Positions 7,890 through 15,751 of a DNA stretch of 38,999 bases are shown here, in pieces (the stretch's first letter is position 1; each line of letters begins with the position of its first letter). The DNA is from CAIWXH01 sp964555675. GTDB taxonomy: Bacteria; Chloroflexota; Chloroflexia; Chloroflexales; Chloroflexaceae. Made by a program: the position numbers and the translations under genes. The stretch lies in NCBI GenBank assembly GCA_964555675.1, contig CAZKTU010000035.1, positions 1-38,999 on the forward strand, written 5' to 3'. The notes under the pieces are model-generated. The model saw only the letters and a list, made by a program, of their open reading frames with translations. It was not told the origin of the DNA and ran no database searches.

Positions 7890-9500
7890 TTACGCTCCCA
7901 GGTGCTCTTTGGCGGCCAGCAGCACATCGGCGCTGATCTCGGCGACGCCGCGCTCCTGCGCATACTTCTCGACATTCCCCTTCACCCGCCCGCGCACAAA
8001 GAAGGGGATCTTCTTCAGCATCACCTCGGCCTCGCTCGTCCAGGTCGGGGCGCCCAGCGCTGCGGCGAGGGGGAGAGCGGATGTGGGTTGCAGATCCGCT
8101 TCTGGGCTGCCGGCGACGCCATCTGCCGTCGCCCGCTCGACCGGACTAGGGGGTGCGTCGACTTCATCCAGGCCGGCATCGCCGAACATATCGATCAGGT
8201 GCTTCTCCATGCCCAGGGTGCAGGTGGTGTAGACCTCGTCGGCGATCACGTCGGCGCCGTCGAAGCCGAGGAAGGGGCGATAGGCCAGGAGGTGGTTCTC
8301 GATATGGGTGGGCGGGGCGATCACCATCACATTCAGGTCGTGCTTGCGACCCGTGTGGCGCTCCATCTGCGTGCCGCAGACCAGGTCGGGGCGCAGCTCG
8401 CCGATCCGCGCGGCCACCTGCTGGAACTCGTCGGTGGCCAGGAACTGATCGTCGCTGATATAGCCCTGGAGCTGCTCGCGCACCCAGTCGGCCTCTTTCA
8501 GCAGATAGGTGCCCGCCCCGGCCAGGGGCATGCCCAGCTCGTCGGCCAGAAACTTGGCCACGCCGACGGTGTGGGTCGCATCGCCGAAGACGAAGGCCTT
8601 CTTGCCCGAGAAGCTCTCCATGTCGGCGGTGCGCGCGAACCAGGGCACATTTGAGGGCGCCGAGAGCCCGTCGAGCGAGAAGGCGGTCAGAGGCGGCAGC
8701 TTCAGGGGGGCGGCGGGCAGGGTGAGCTTCGCGCCGACCTCGTTCAAACCTTCCACCAGAGCGTTAAGCCAGCGCAGCGTGGGCTGCACGCCAATCGGGG
8801 CCTCGCGCAGGGCGGGCGTACCGTGCTGAGCCTCGAGATAGTCGGCGGCCCGGCGCCCGAGCTCGCGGTAGGGGGCGATGGTGAGCCAGGCCGCGGGCAG
8901 GCGGCGCAGCTCGTCGACCGTGGCCGACCAGGGGGCGACCACATTGATCTGCACACCCAGGGTCTTCAGGATGCGGCGCAGGCTGATCAGGTCGTGGCGG
9001 GCGTGGAAGCCCAGGGACGAAGGGCCGAGGATGTTGACGCTGGGGTAGGGCGTGAGGGGCTGGGGCGCCGCGTACAGCTTGACCAGCTCGGTGAAGAGCC
9101 CGTCGGCGGCCGCGGTCTCCTGCATCCTGTAGGGGTTGGCGTCGTAGACCAGCACATCACAGGCCACCCCCGAGGACTTGGCGGCGATCTCGAGGTTCTC
9201 CTGGAGCAGAATGGTCGAGCACGAGGCGACCACCACAATCAGCTCGGGGTTGCGCGAAGCCTCGACCTGGCGCAGAGTCTCGGGCAGGCGGATGGTGCCG
9301 CGGGCCAGGTCGGTGCCGCTGACCACGCTGGTGGTCATGGCCGGGAAGCTCGGCGTGCGCTCGAGCATGGTGAAGATCGTATTGACGTAGTCGTCGCCCT
9401 GGGGGGCGTGGAAGACGGCATGGACCCCGCGCATCGAGTTCATCACGCGGCCGACGCCGTGGTGGGCGGTGCCCTCATACATCCAGTAGGCGAGGCGCAT
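7890..9500 (-). CDS. bchB: Light-independent protochlorophyllide reductase subunit BchB
   Basis: BchB pairs with BchN in the catalytic NB tetramer that reduces protochlorophyllide to chlorophyllide. The 536-residue protein begins with the family signature MRLAYWMYEG. D36 in HAPQGDDY corresponds to the aspartate known to ligate the NB 4Fe-4S cluster alongside three BchN cysteines. D293 in ARTADMESFSGKK is the likely counterpart of the catalytic aspartate of the R. capsulatus enzyme. The C-terminal domain WTSEAEVMLKKIPFFVRGRV is the standard small BchB tail, but here it is joined by a low-complexity Pro/Ala-rich linker of about 40 residues (roughly 446-486). The gene starts six bases after bchN, with a modest AGGGG upstream of the ATG. 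Confidence 0.96.
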   Translation of the reverse strand: MRLAYWMYEGTAHHGVGRVMNSMRGVHAVFHAPQGDDYVNTIFTMLERTPSFPAMTTSVVSGTDLARGTIRLPETLRQVEASRNPELIVVVASCSTILLQENLEIAAKSSGVACDVLVYDANPYRMQETAAADGLFTELVKLYAAPQPLTPYPSVNILGPSSLGFHARHDLISLRRILKTLGVQINVVAPWSATVDELRRLPAAWLTIAPYRELGRRAADYLEAQHGTPALREAPIGVQPTLRWLNALVEGLNEVGAKLTLPAAPLKLPPLTAFSLDGLSAPSNVPWFARTADMESFSGKKAFVFGDATHTVGVAKFLADELGMPLAGAGTYLLKEADWVREQLQGYISDDQFLATDEFQQVAARIGELRPDLVCGTQMERHTGRKHDLNVMVIAPPTHIENHLLAYRPFLGFDGADVIADEVYTTCTLGMEKHLIDMFGDAGLDEVDAPPSPVERATADGVAGSPEADLQPTSALPLAAALGAPTWTSEAEVMLKKIPFFVRGRVKGNVEKYAQERGVAEISADVLLAAKEHLGA

Positions 9501-9506
9501 AGTGTA

Positions 9507-10790
9507 TTACCCCTGGGTCAGCGGGATGACATCGCCGGGCGCGCTGGGCATCACCCCGGCCGTCCACACCGGGTCGAGGCCGAGCGCATCGAGTTTGGCG
9601 TGGCGGCGCAGCGACTTGGTGAAGAGGCCGATCAGCGTATTGACCCCGCCCCAGCCGTGGATGGGCGCGAAGATGAACTCGGTGCCCCACTTGGCGACCA
9701 CACCGCGCCCGATCAGCGGGTTGGCGGTGATGATATTCGAGATCACCAGGTCGGGCTGCTCGTCGGCGATGCTGCGCAGCTGCCGCTCGAAGTTGGCCTG
9801 CTCGATCAGGCGCACCCCGGCCAGGCGCTCGAGCTCGGCGGCGTGGAAGCGCTTGTTGATATAGGGGGTCGAGCACTCGAGCACCTCGGCGCCGGCGGCC
9901 CTGAGGAAGCGGGCCAGGGGCAGCTCGAGCAGGGTGTCGGCGGCGAAGAAGACCTTCTTGCCGCGCAGCAGCTCGGTATGCTCGCTGATACGCTCCCAGG
10001 CCGCGGCCTCGCGCTCGGCCAGGTCAAGCTTGAGCCCGAAATGGGCGCCCAGCTCTTCCCAGAAGTTACGGCAGCCGTCGGGGCCGAAGGGGAAGAGCGC
10101 CTTGAGCACCGTGGCATCGCGCTCGTTGACCAGCTGGGTGGCCACCTTGGGCAAGAAGGGCTGCAGAGGCGCGATGATCGTGCCCGGGCCGATCGGCGGC
10201 AGCTCGTGGAAGTGGTTGGCGGGCAAGAAGCCGGCCACAGGGATGCCCAGGCGCTCGGCCTCGCGGGCGAAGTCGTCGGCGATGGCATCGTTGATCGAGC
10301 CGAGGAAGACGACCCGTTTATCCTCGGGCGGGGCCACCGGGCAGTACGGGATGAGCGCCTGCAGCACCGAGTCTTCGCTCTGGGCGAAGGTGAAGTCGAG
10401 GCCCGAGGCGGGCACGAACAGCACCGGCACCTCGGGGGTGCTGACCGAGTGGGCCAGGCCCTCGAACTCGACCTTCATGACCTCGGGCGTACACGAGGAG
10501 AGCAGGAAGATCACCGAGGGCTTATGCTCGCGCTTGATCTCGTCGATCTGATCGGCGATGCTCGGCTGCGACGACGAGAGATCGCCCTCTTCGAGCAGCG
10601 AGACCGCGAAGCGCGGGCGGGCGAAGATCATCACGCCAAGAGTGTTCTGGAGCAGATGGGCGCAGGTGTGGGTGCCGAGGATCAGGAAGAAGCTGTCCTT
10701 GATCTTCTGGTAGAGCCACCCGACGCTCACCAGGCCACAGAATGAGTGGTAGAGGCCATCTTCACGGGTGAACTGGGCCTTCGGCGGCAT
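9507..10790 (-). CDS. bchN: Light-independent protochlorophyllide reductase subunit BchN
   Basis: BchN, the nitrogenase alpha-subunit-like partner of BchB, binds protochlorophyllide and supplies three cysteines to the NB cluster. In this 427-residue product they are C18 (YHSFCGL), C43 (GTHTCAH) and C100 (FLLSSCTPEV), exactly the family pattern. GWGGVNTLIGLF near the C-terminus is also typical. The start ATG at 10790 has AGGAG seven bases upstream. It is the first gene of the operon continuing through bchB, bciB, bchL and a membrane protein. A promoter with a distinctive downstream element lies at 10832-10870, so its expression is likely controlled together with the bchM operon, which carries the same element. 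Confidence 0.97.
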   Translation of the reverse strand: MPPKAQFTREDGLYHSFCGLVSVGWLYQKIKDSFFLILGTHTCAHLLQNTLGVMIFARPRFAVSLLEEGDLSSSQPSIADQIDEIKREHKPSVIFLLSSCTPEVMKVEFEGLAHSVSTPEVPVLFVPASGLDFTFAQSEDSVLQALIPYCPVAPPEDKRVVFLGSINDAIADDFAREAERLGIPVAGFLPANHFHELPPIGPGTIIAPLQPFLPKVATQLVNERDATVLKALFPFGPDGCRNFWEELGAHFGLKLDLAEREAAAWERISEHTELLRGKKVFFAADTLLELPLARFLRAAGAEVLECSTPYINKRFHAAELERLAGVRLIEQANFERQLRSIADEQPDLVISNIITANPLIGRGVVAKWGTEFIFAPIHGWGGVNTLIGLFTKSLRRHAKLDALGLDPVWTAGVMPSAPGDVIPLTQG

Positions 10791-10831
10791 GAATGCACTC
10801 CTTGGCGCGACGCGCGGCGCCCTGGGGAAGG

Positions 10832-10870
10832 GTAGTGCAGAGTGGGTACTACGTTGTGTACCCCATTATA
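10832..10870 (-). promoter_or_regulatory. bchN operon promoter with shared inverted-repeat operator (copy A)
   Basis: On the minus strand TATAAT (10870-10865) is followed 12 bases later by a 21-base element at 10852-10832. Read on the plus strand the element is GTAGT-GCAGAGTGGGT-ACTAC, with 5-base inverted arms GTAGT/ACTAC. The same element, 19 of 21 positions identical, lies 14 bases after a TATAAT upstream of bchM. No good -35 box is present at 16-18 bases (the position holds TATCAT), suggesting a weak promoter needing activation. The element would overlap or closely follow the transcription start, a position typical of repressor sites. Confidence 0.7.
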
Positions 10871-10925
10871 GCACTTTACGAAAGATAATGATATATAAAC
10901 AAGTACGGTGCATAGGCTGTGCGGC

Positions 10926-11849
10926 TCACTCGGCCCAGTCGTGGGGGATGAGGAAGCGGGCCACTTCGGCCTCGGGCGTGCCCAGTTCGGGGGTGTGCTG
11001 GAACTCCCAGCGGGCCAGGGGCGGCAGCGACATGAGGATGGCCTCGATGTTGCCGTCGGTCTGCAGGCCGAAGCGGGTGCCGCGGTCGTAGACCAGATTG
11101 AACTCGACGTAGCGTCCGCGCCGATAGAGCTGCCACTGCCGCTCGCGCTCGCCATAGGGGCTACCCAGGCGCCGGCGCACCACCGGCAGGTAGGCCTCCT
11201 CGATCACCGCGCCGGCGTCGGCGATGAAAGCCAGGGCCTTCGCGAAGGCGCCGTCGCCGTCGGGCTGCAGATTATCGAAGAAGATCCCGCCGATGCCGCG
11301 CATCTCTTTGCGGTGGGGCAGGTAGAAGTAACGGTCGCACCACTCCTTGACCGCCTGGTAGAAGACCAGGCCGTGGCGGTCGCAGTGGCGCTTGAGGTTG
11401 GTATGGAAGTGGCGGGCATCCTCGTCGAAGCCGTAGGCGGGGGTCATATCCATACCGCCGCCGAACCACCAGTCGTCGCCGGCCTCGAAGTAGCGCATAT
11501 TGGCATGGAAGGCCGGCACATAGGGGTTGCGCGGGTGCAGCACCATCGAGACCCCGGTGGCGAAGTAGGGGTGGCCCCTGGTGCCCGGGCGGTCCTGCCA
11601 GACGCTGGGCGGCACCTCGGCGCCATGGACGGCCGAGGTATTCACGCCGGCCCGCTCGAAGACCGCCCCCTCGGTCAGGACGCGGGCCGTGCCGCCGCCG
11701 CCGCCGGGGCGCTGCCAGGCCGCCTCGGAGAAGGCGGCGGCCGGGTGGGCCTCACTTGCGCCCTCGCGCTCGACCGCCTCGAAGGCGGCGATCAGGTCGC
11801 TCTGGATCCGACGCATCACCTCATAGACCTGCTCACGGCTATCAGACAT
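10926..11849 (-). CDS. hemF: Oxygen-dependent coproporphyrinogen III oxidase HemF
   Basis: HemF uses O2 to decarboxylate two propionates of coproporphyrinogen III to give protoporphyrinogen IX. The 307-residue product is of normal length and shows the family motifs WWFGGGMDMTPAYGFDED and KEMRGIGGIFFDNL, GRYVEFNLVYDRGTRFGLQ and the C-terminal PPLARWEF block. The ATG at 11849 has AAGGAAGG about ten bases upstream. It is divergent from the sulP transporter, and its 3' end lies 135 bases before bchN, so read-through into the bchN operon is possible since no terminator is visible. The window also encodes oxygen-independent HemN, so the cell can perform this step with or without oxygen. Confidence 0.97.
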   Translation of the reverse strand: MSDSREQVYEVMRRIQSDLIAAFEAVEREGASEAHPAAAFSEAAWQRPGGGGGTARVLTEGAVFERAGVNTSAVHGAEVPPSVWQDRPGTRGHPYFATGVSMVLHPRNPYVPAFHANMRYFEAGDDWWFGGGMDMTPAYGFDEDARHFHTNLKRHCDRHGLVFYQAVKEWCDRYFYLPHRKEMRGIGGIFFDNLQPDGDGAFAKALAFIADAGAVIEEAYLPVVRRRLGSPYGERERQWQLYRRGRYVEFNLVYDRGTRFGLQTDGNIEAILMSLPPLARWEFQHTPELGTPEAEVARFLIPHDWAE

Positions 11850-11866
11850 CGCGCCACGCCTTCCTT

Positions 11867-11898
11867 GTAACTTGAGCAGTTACTCTATACTCTATAAT
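11867..11898 (+). promoter_or_regulatory. sulP promoter overlapped by a perfect palindrome, hemF/sulP intergenic region
   Basis: TATAAT at 11893-11898 lies 32 bases before the sulP start; with a 17-base spacer the -35 position is ACTTGA. A perfect inverted repeat GTAACT-TGAGC-AGTTAC (11867-11883) covers that -35 position. On the other strand it lies 18 bases before the hemF ATG, within its leader. It could be an operator acting on both divergent genes. No clear promoter was found for hemF. Confidence 0.5.
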
Positions 11899-11930
11899 GA
11901 CCCACTCACCAGCTATATGATGGGAGCCGT

Positions 11931-13718
11931 ATGCAACGCTCACGGGTGCGCCTGCCGATCGTCGGCCTCTGGCAGCGCGAATTTGCCGGCTACAACCTCC
12001 AATCCTTCCGCCGCGACCTGCTGGCCGGCATCACCGTGGGGGCGGTCGGCCTCCCGCTGGCCCTGGCCTTCGGGGTAGCCTCGGGCGCCGACGCCGCGGC
12101 CGGGCTGGTCACCGCCATTTTGGCCGGGATCATCATCGGCGGCCTGGGCGGGGCGGCCTACCAGATCTCGGGGCCGACCGGGGCCATGTCGGCCATCCTG
12201 ATCGCCATCTCGGCCCAGTACGGCCTGGTGGGCGTCTGGGTGGCCTGTGTGATGGCGGGGATCATGCTGATCACCCTGGGTCTGCTGCGCCTGGGGCGCT
12301 ACATCTCGTTCATCCCCTCGCCCGTGATCACCGGCTTCACCAGCGGCATCGCGATCATCATCGCGGTCGGCCAGCTCGACAATGTGCTGGGCGTCACCAG
12401 CGAGCCGGCCGAGAACGCCCTGGCCAAACTTTGGCACTACCTGACCAACCCGCCCGCGCCCGACTGGCACACCCTGGCGACGGCGGGCATCGTGATCGCG
12501 GTCATGCTGATCCTGCCCCGCTTCCTGAAGGCCGTGCCGGCCTCGCTGGTGGGCATCGTGCTGGCCACCCTGGTCGCGGTGGGCCTGGGCTGGCAGATCC
12601 CCGAGATCGGGGCCATCCCGCGCACAATCATCCTCGATAATCGTCTGACCCTGCCGGCCATCCCCTGGGGCGACCTCGACAACCTGCTGCTGCCAGCCCT
12701 CTCGATCGCGGCCCTGGGGGCGATCGAGAGCCTGCTCTGCGGCTCGGTCGGCGCGACCATGAGCGGGCGCCCCTTCAGCAGCAACCACGAGCTGGTCGCC
12801 CAGGGCCTGGGGAACATCCTCATCCCCTTCTTCGGCGGCGTGCCGGCCACGGCGGCGATCGCCCGCACCAGCGTGGCGATCAAGAGCAACGCGGCCACGC
12901 GCCTGACCAGCATCATCCACTCGCTGGTGCTGCTGCTGAGCGCCCTGGCCCTGGCCCCGCTGATCGGGCGCATCCCCCTGGCGGCCCTGGGCGGGGTGCT
13001 GCTGGTCACCGCCTGGCGCATGAACGAGTGGGAGTCGATCCGCTTCTACTGGCACGCCGGCCTGCGCAGCGCCATGGCGGCCATGCTGATCACCATGGTC
13101 GCGACGGCGGCCCTCGACCTGACCCAGGCGATCATCATCGGGGTGACCATCTCGGCGATCATCTACATCCGCCAGTCGGCCCTCAGCGCCTCGGTGGCCA
13201 GCGAGCCGGTCGACGCGAAGAAGCTGCGGGCCCAGGGCTACAACATCCAGGAGAGCTGCCCGAGCGTGCGGGTCTACTATCTGACGGGCCCGATCTTCTT
13301 CGGCAGCGTGCACACGGTGCTGGCCGCCTTCAACGGAGCCGAGCGCTACCACACCCTGGTGATCAGCATGCGCGGCGTGCCCCTGATCGACGCTATGGGC
13401 GCGAAGGCCCTGACCGAGCTGGTCGAGAAGCACGAGCATCACGGCGGCCTGGTCTGTTTCACCGGCCTGCAGCCCGCGGTGCGCCGCACCCTCACCCAGA
13501 CCGGCCTGATCGCTCTGGTCGGCGAAGAGCATATCTACTGGAGCGCGGTTGAGGCGATTGTGGAGCTGCACACCCACCGCGAGCTGCACGGCTGCTCGTT
13601 CTGCGACGCCCAGGGCGCGAGCTGCCTGGTGCTGAGCGCCGCCCGGGCCCGCGTGGGCCTGAACCCGCCCCCGCCCGAGGGCGTCGGCCAGGGCCTGCCC
13701 AGCCCGGCGACCGATTAG
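11931..13718 (+). CDS. SulP-family (SLC26) anion transporter with STAS domain
   Basis: A 595-residue SulP transporter: a membrane domain of about 12-14 segments (roughly residues 25-415) with the signature GLGGAAYQISGPTGAMS, followed by a cytoplasmic STAS domain (about 440-550; VRVYYLTGPIFFGSVHTVL). Family members move sulfate, bicarbonate or other anions; substrate cannot be decided here. Bicarbonate or sulfate are both plausible in a phototroph. After the STAS domain comes a short tail with a cysteine cluster, GCSFCDAQGASC, not part of the usual fold. The ATG at 11931 is preceded by GGGAG. It is divergent from hemF and ends 14 bases from the convergent CoA-transferase gene. Confidence 0.93.
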   Translation: MQRSRVRLPIVGLWQREFAGYNLQSFRRDLLAGITVGAVGLPLALAFGVASGADAAAGLVTAILAGIIIGGLGGAAYQISGPTGAMSAILIAISAQYGLVGVWVACVMAGIMLITLGLLRLGRYISFIPSPVITGFTSGIAIIIAVGQLDNVLGVTSEPAENALAKLWHYLTNPPAPDWHTLATAGIVIAVMLILPRFLKAVPASLVGIVLATLVAVGLGWQIPEIGAIPRTIILDNRLTLPAIPWGDLDNLLLPALSIAALGAIESLLCGSVGATMSGRPFSSNHELVAQGLGNILIPFFGGVPATAAIARTSVAIKSNAATRLTSIIHSLVLLLSALALAPLIGRIPLAALGGVLLVTAWRMNEWESIRFYWHAGLRSAMAAMLITMVATAALDLTQAIIIGVTISAIIYIRQSALSASVASEPVDAKKLRAQGYNIQESCPSVRVYYLTGPIFFGSVHTVLAAFNGAERYHTLVISMRGVPLIDAMGAKALTELVEKHEHHGGLVCFTGLQPAVRRTLTQTGLIALVGEEHIYWSAVEAIVELHTHRELHGCSFCDAQGASCLVLSAARARVGLNPPPPEGVGQGLPSPATD

Positions 13719-13732
13719 CGGCGACCCTGTCC

Positions 13733-15655
13733 TCATCCCAGCCCCTCCCGCGCCTCGTCGAAGCTGCAATAGATCGGCTGGTGCATATCGAGGGCCTCGA
13801 GGCCAGCGCCGAGCTGGCGGCGGAAGAAGGCGTTGGTCGAGTAGCGGGTGGCGGAGAGGAAGTAGCGCTCGCTGTTGTGCCTGATCATGGCGTAGTAAGT
13901 CTCGGCGGCGTTCGGGTTCAGGTTGAAGTTGTCATAGTTGACGATCGCGTTCATCCTGCGCCCGACGCCCCTGAAGTAGCCGTCGAGGTAGGCCGCCAGC
14001 TCGGCCACATCGTCGACCGTGGCCAGATTCAGCCCCTCGAAGTTGATGAAGGCCAGGTTGGCCTCGGGGTCGTAGCGCGTACGCTGCTCGAGGCGCAGCA
14101 CAGCCCGCTGGGCCAGACCCATCGGCCGCTCGGCGAAGATGCGCTCGTCCATCACCCGCAGGTCGGGGCTAATCCGCGGCCTGAAGGCCATGAGCGCCAA
14201 CACGTCGCGCTCGAGCTCGAGCCCAGGGGCGATCTCGATCAGCTCGAGCCCCTCGCCCGTCAGGCGGAAGAGGGCCCGCTCGGTGAGGTAGTGGACCGTC
14301 TGGCCGCGCCGCAGCGCGTGGTCGCCGCTGAAGGTGACCTGCTCGACCCGCTCGACGAACTTCCTGGTCGCGCCCTCCTTGAGGATGCGCAGCCGGCCGT
14401 CCTCGACGGACAGTTGGGCGTCGCCGCTGAGGGTGCCCAGGAAGTAGAGGCTACGGGCGTTCTGGCTGATGTTGATGAAGCCGCCGGCGCCGGCGAACCT
14501 GGCCCCGAAGCGGCTGACGTTGACGTTGCCGCGGGCGTCGACCTGGGCCATGCCGAGGAAAGCCTGGTCAAGGCCGCCGCCGTCGTAGAAGTCGAACTGG
14601 TAGGGCTGGTCGATCACCGCCTGAGCGTTGGCCGTGGCCCCGAAGCTCAGGCCGCCGGCGGGCATCCCGCCGATGCCGCCGGGCTCGACGGTCAGGGTGA
14701 TCAGGTCGAGCACACCCTCCTCGCCCGCGACGGCGGCCACGCCCTCGGGCATGCCGATCCCGAGGTTGACCACAGCGTTGATGGTAAGAAACTGGGCCGC
14801 GCGACGGGCGATCACCTTGCGGGGCGAGAGGGGCATAGGCGCCAGGCGGCCTCGCCCGACCCGCACCTCTCCGCTGTAGGCCGGGTTGTAGTCTTCGGCG
14901 AAAGTCTGGGGATGCAGCTCGGGCGGGGCCACGACCACACAGTCGACCAGAATGCCAGGGACCTTGATCTCTTTCGGGCTGCGCAGATGCTCGGTGGTGA
15001 CTCGCTCGACCTGGGCGATCACGATTCCGCCCGAGTTCTTCACCGCCTGAGCAATTGACAGACTCTCGAGAGTCAGGGCCTCGCGCTCCATCGAGAGGTT
15101 GCCCTCTTCGTCGGCGGTGGTGGCGCGGATGAGGGCCACGTCGATCGGGAAAGCCCGGTAGAAGAGATATTCCTCGCCCGCCAGTTCGACCAGCTCGACC
15201 AGCTGCTCGTGGGTCGCAGCATTGAGTCGGCCGCCCTCGAGGCGCGGATCGACGAAGGTGTGCAGGCCGACGTGGGTCAGGACGCCGGGCTTGCGGCCGG
15301 CGATGGCCCTGAAGAGGTGGGTGATCACACCCTGGGGCAGGCAGTGGGCCTGGATCTGGCCGGCGAGGGCCATGCGGCCCAGGGCGGGGGCCAGGCCCCA
15401 GTGGCCCCCGACGGCGCCCCTGATCATGCCCTCGTGGGCGAAGTGGTTCAGGCCGCGCTGACGCCCGTCGCCCTGCCCGGCGGCGAAGATGAGCCTGAGC
15501 CCGCGGGGGTGGCCCGTCTCGCTGAAGCGTCGCTCGAGGGCGACCGCGAGGGCCTCGGGGAAGCCGATGCCCACGAAACCACTTGTGGCGAGGGTGTCGC
15601 CGTCGAGGATGACCCTGACCGCCTCGTCGGCGCTGATCACTTTGTTGCGTTTCAT
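13733..15655 (-). CDS. Fused family-I CoA-transferase with extra C-terminal domain
   Basis: A 640-residue single-chain acyl-CoA:acetate/3-ketoacid CoA-transferase (YdiF/propionate CoA-transferase-like), in which alpha and beta subunits are fused. The alpha half has ATSGFVGIGFPEALA and AGQGDGRQRGLNHFA; the beta half has NLGIGMPEGVA, and E324 in LTVEPGGIGGMP is the likely catalytic glutamate forming the glutamyl-CoA thioester. The core should end near residue 510-520, and about 120-130 further residues follow (ANLAFINFEGLNLATVDDV..., YYAMIRHNSERYF), making it longer than YdiF (about 530). Specificity is unknown. The ATG at 15655 has no Shine-Dalgarno sequence; an inverted repeat lies just upstream. 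It lies downstream of the hem operon but its link to tetrapyrroles is unclear. Confidence 0.88.
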   Translation of the reverse strand: MKRNKVISADEAVRVILDGDTLATSGFVGIGFPEALAVALERRFSETGHPRGLRLIFAAGQGDGRQRGLNHFAHEGMIRGAVGGHWGLAPALGRMALAGQIQAHCLPQGVITHLFRAIAGRKPGVLTHVGLHTFVDPRLEGGRLNAATHEQLVELVELAGEEYLFYRAFPIDVALIRATTADEEGNLSMEREALTLESLSIAQAVKNSGGIVIAQVERVTTEHLRSPKEIKVPGILVDCVVVAPPELHPQTFAEDYNPAYSGEVRVGRGRLAPMPLSPRKVIARRAAQFLTINAVVNLGIGMPEGVAAVAGEEGVLDLITLTVEPGGIGGMPAGGLSFGATANAQAVIDQPYQFDFYDGGGLDQAFLGMAQVDARGNVNVSRFGARFAGAGGFINISQNARSLYFLGTLSGDAQLSVEDGRLRILKEGATRKFVERVEQVTFSGDHALRRGQTVHYLTERALFRLTGEGLELIEIAPGLELERDVLALMAFRPRISPDLRVMDERIFAERPMGLAQRAVLRLEQRTRYDPEANLAFINFEGLNLATVDDVAELAAYLDGYFRGVGRRMNAIVNYDNFNLNPNAAETYYAMIRHNSERYFLSATRYSTNAFFRRQLGAGLEALDMHQPIYCSFDEAREGLG

Positions 15656-15665
15656 GAGAATTATG

Positions 15666-15710
15666 CCGCTTTCCGCTAGACTGACCTGGTACGAGTGTAG
15701 CGAAAAGCGG
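15666..15710 (-). repeat. Long inverted repeat between hemL and the CoA-transferase gene
   Basis: The 13-base arms CCGCTTTCCGCTA (15666-15678) and TAGCGAAAAGCGG (15698-15710) pair at 12 of 13 positions around a 19-base loop. There is no following T-run on the minus strand, so it does not look like a simple terminator. It sits 11 bases before the CoA-transferase ATG and may be an operator or leader hairpin. Confidence 0.6.
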
Positions 15711-15751
15711 CGGCGCCAACGAGAGGCAAGGCGTTCACCCTGGATGAACGG

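Noticed and set aside
13719..13732. Terminator between the convergent sulP and CoA-transferase genes
   Set aside because: Only 14 bases separate the stops and no hairpin or T-run is visible.
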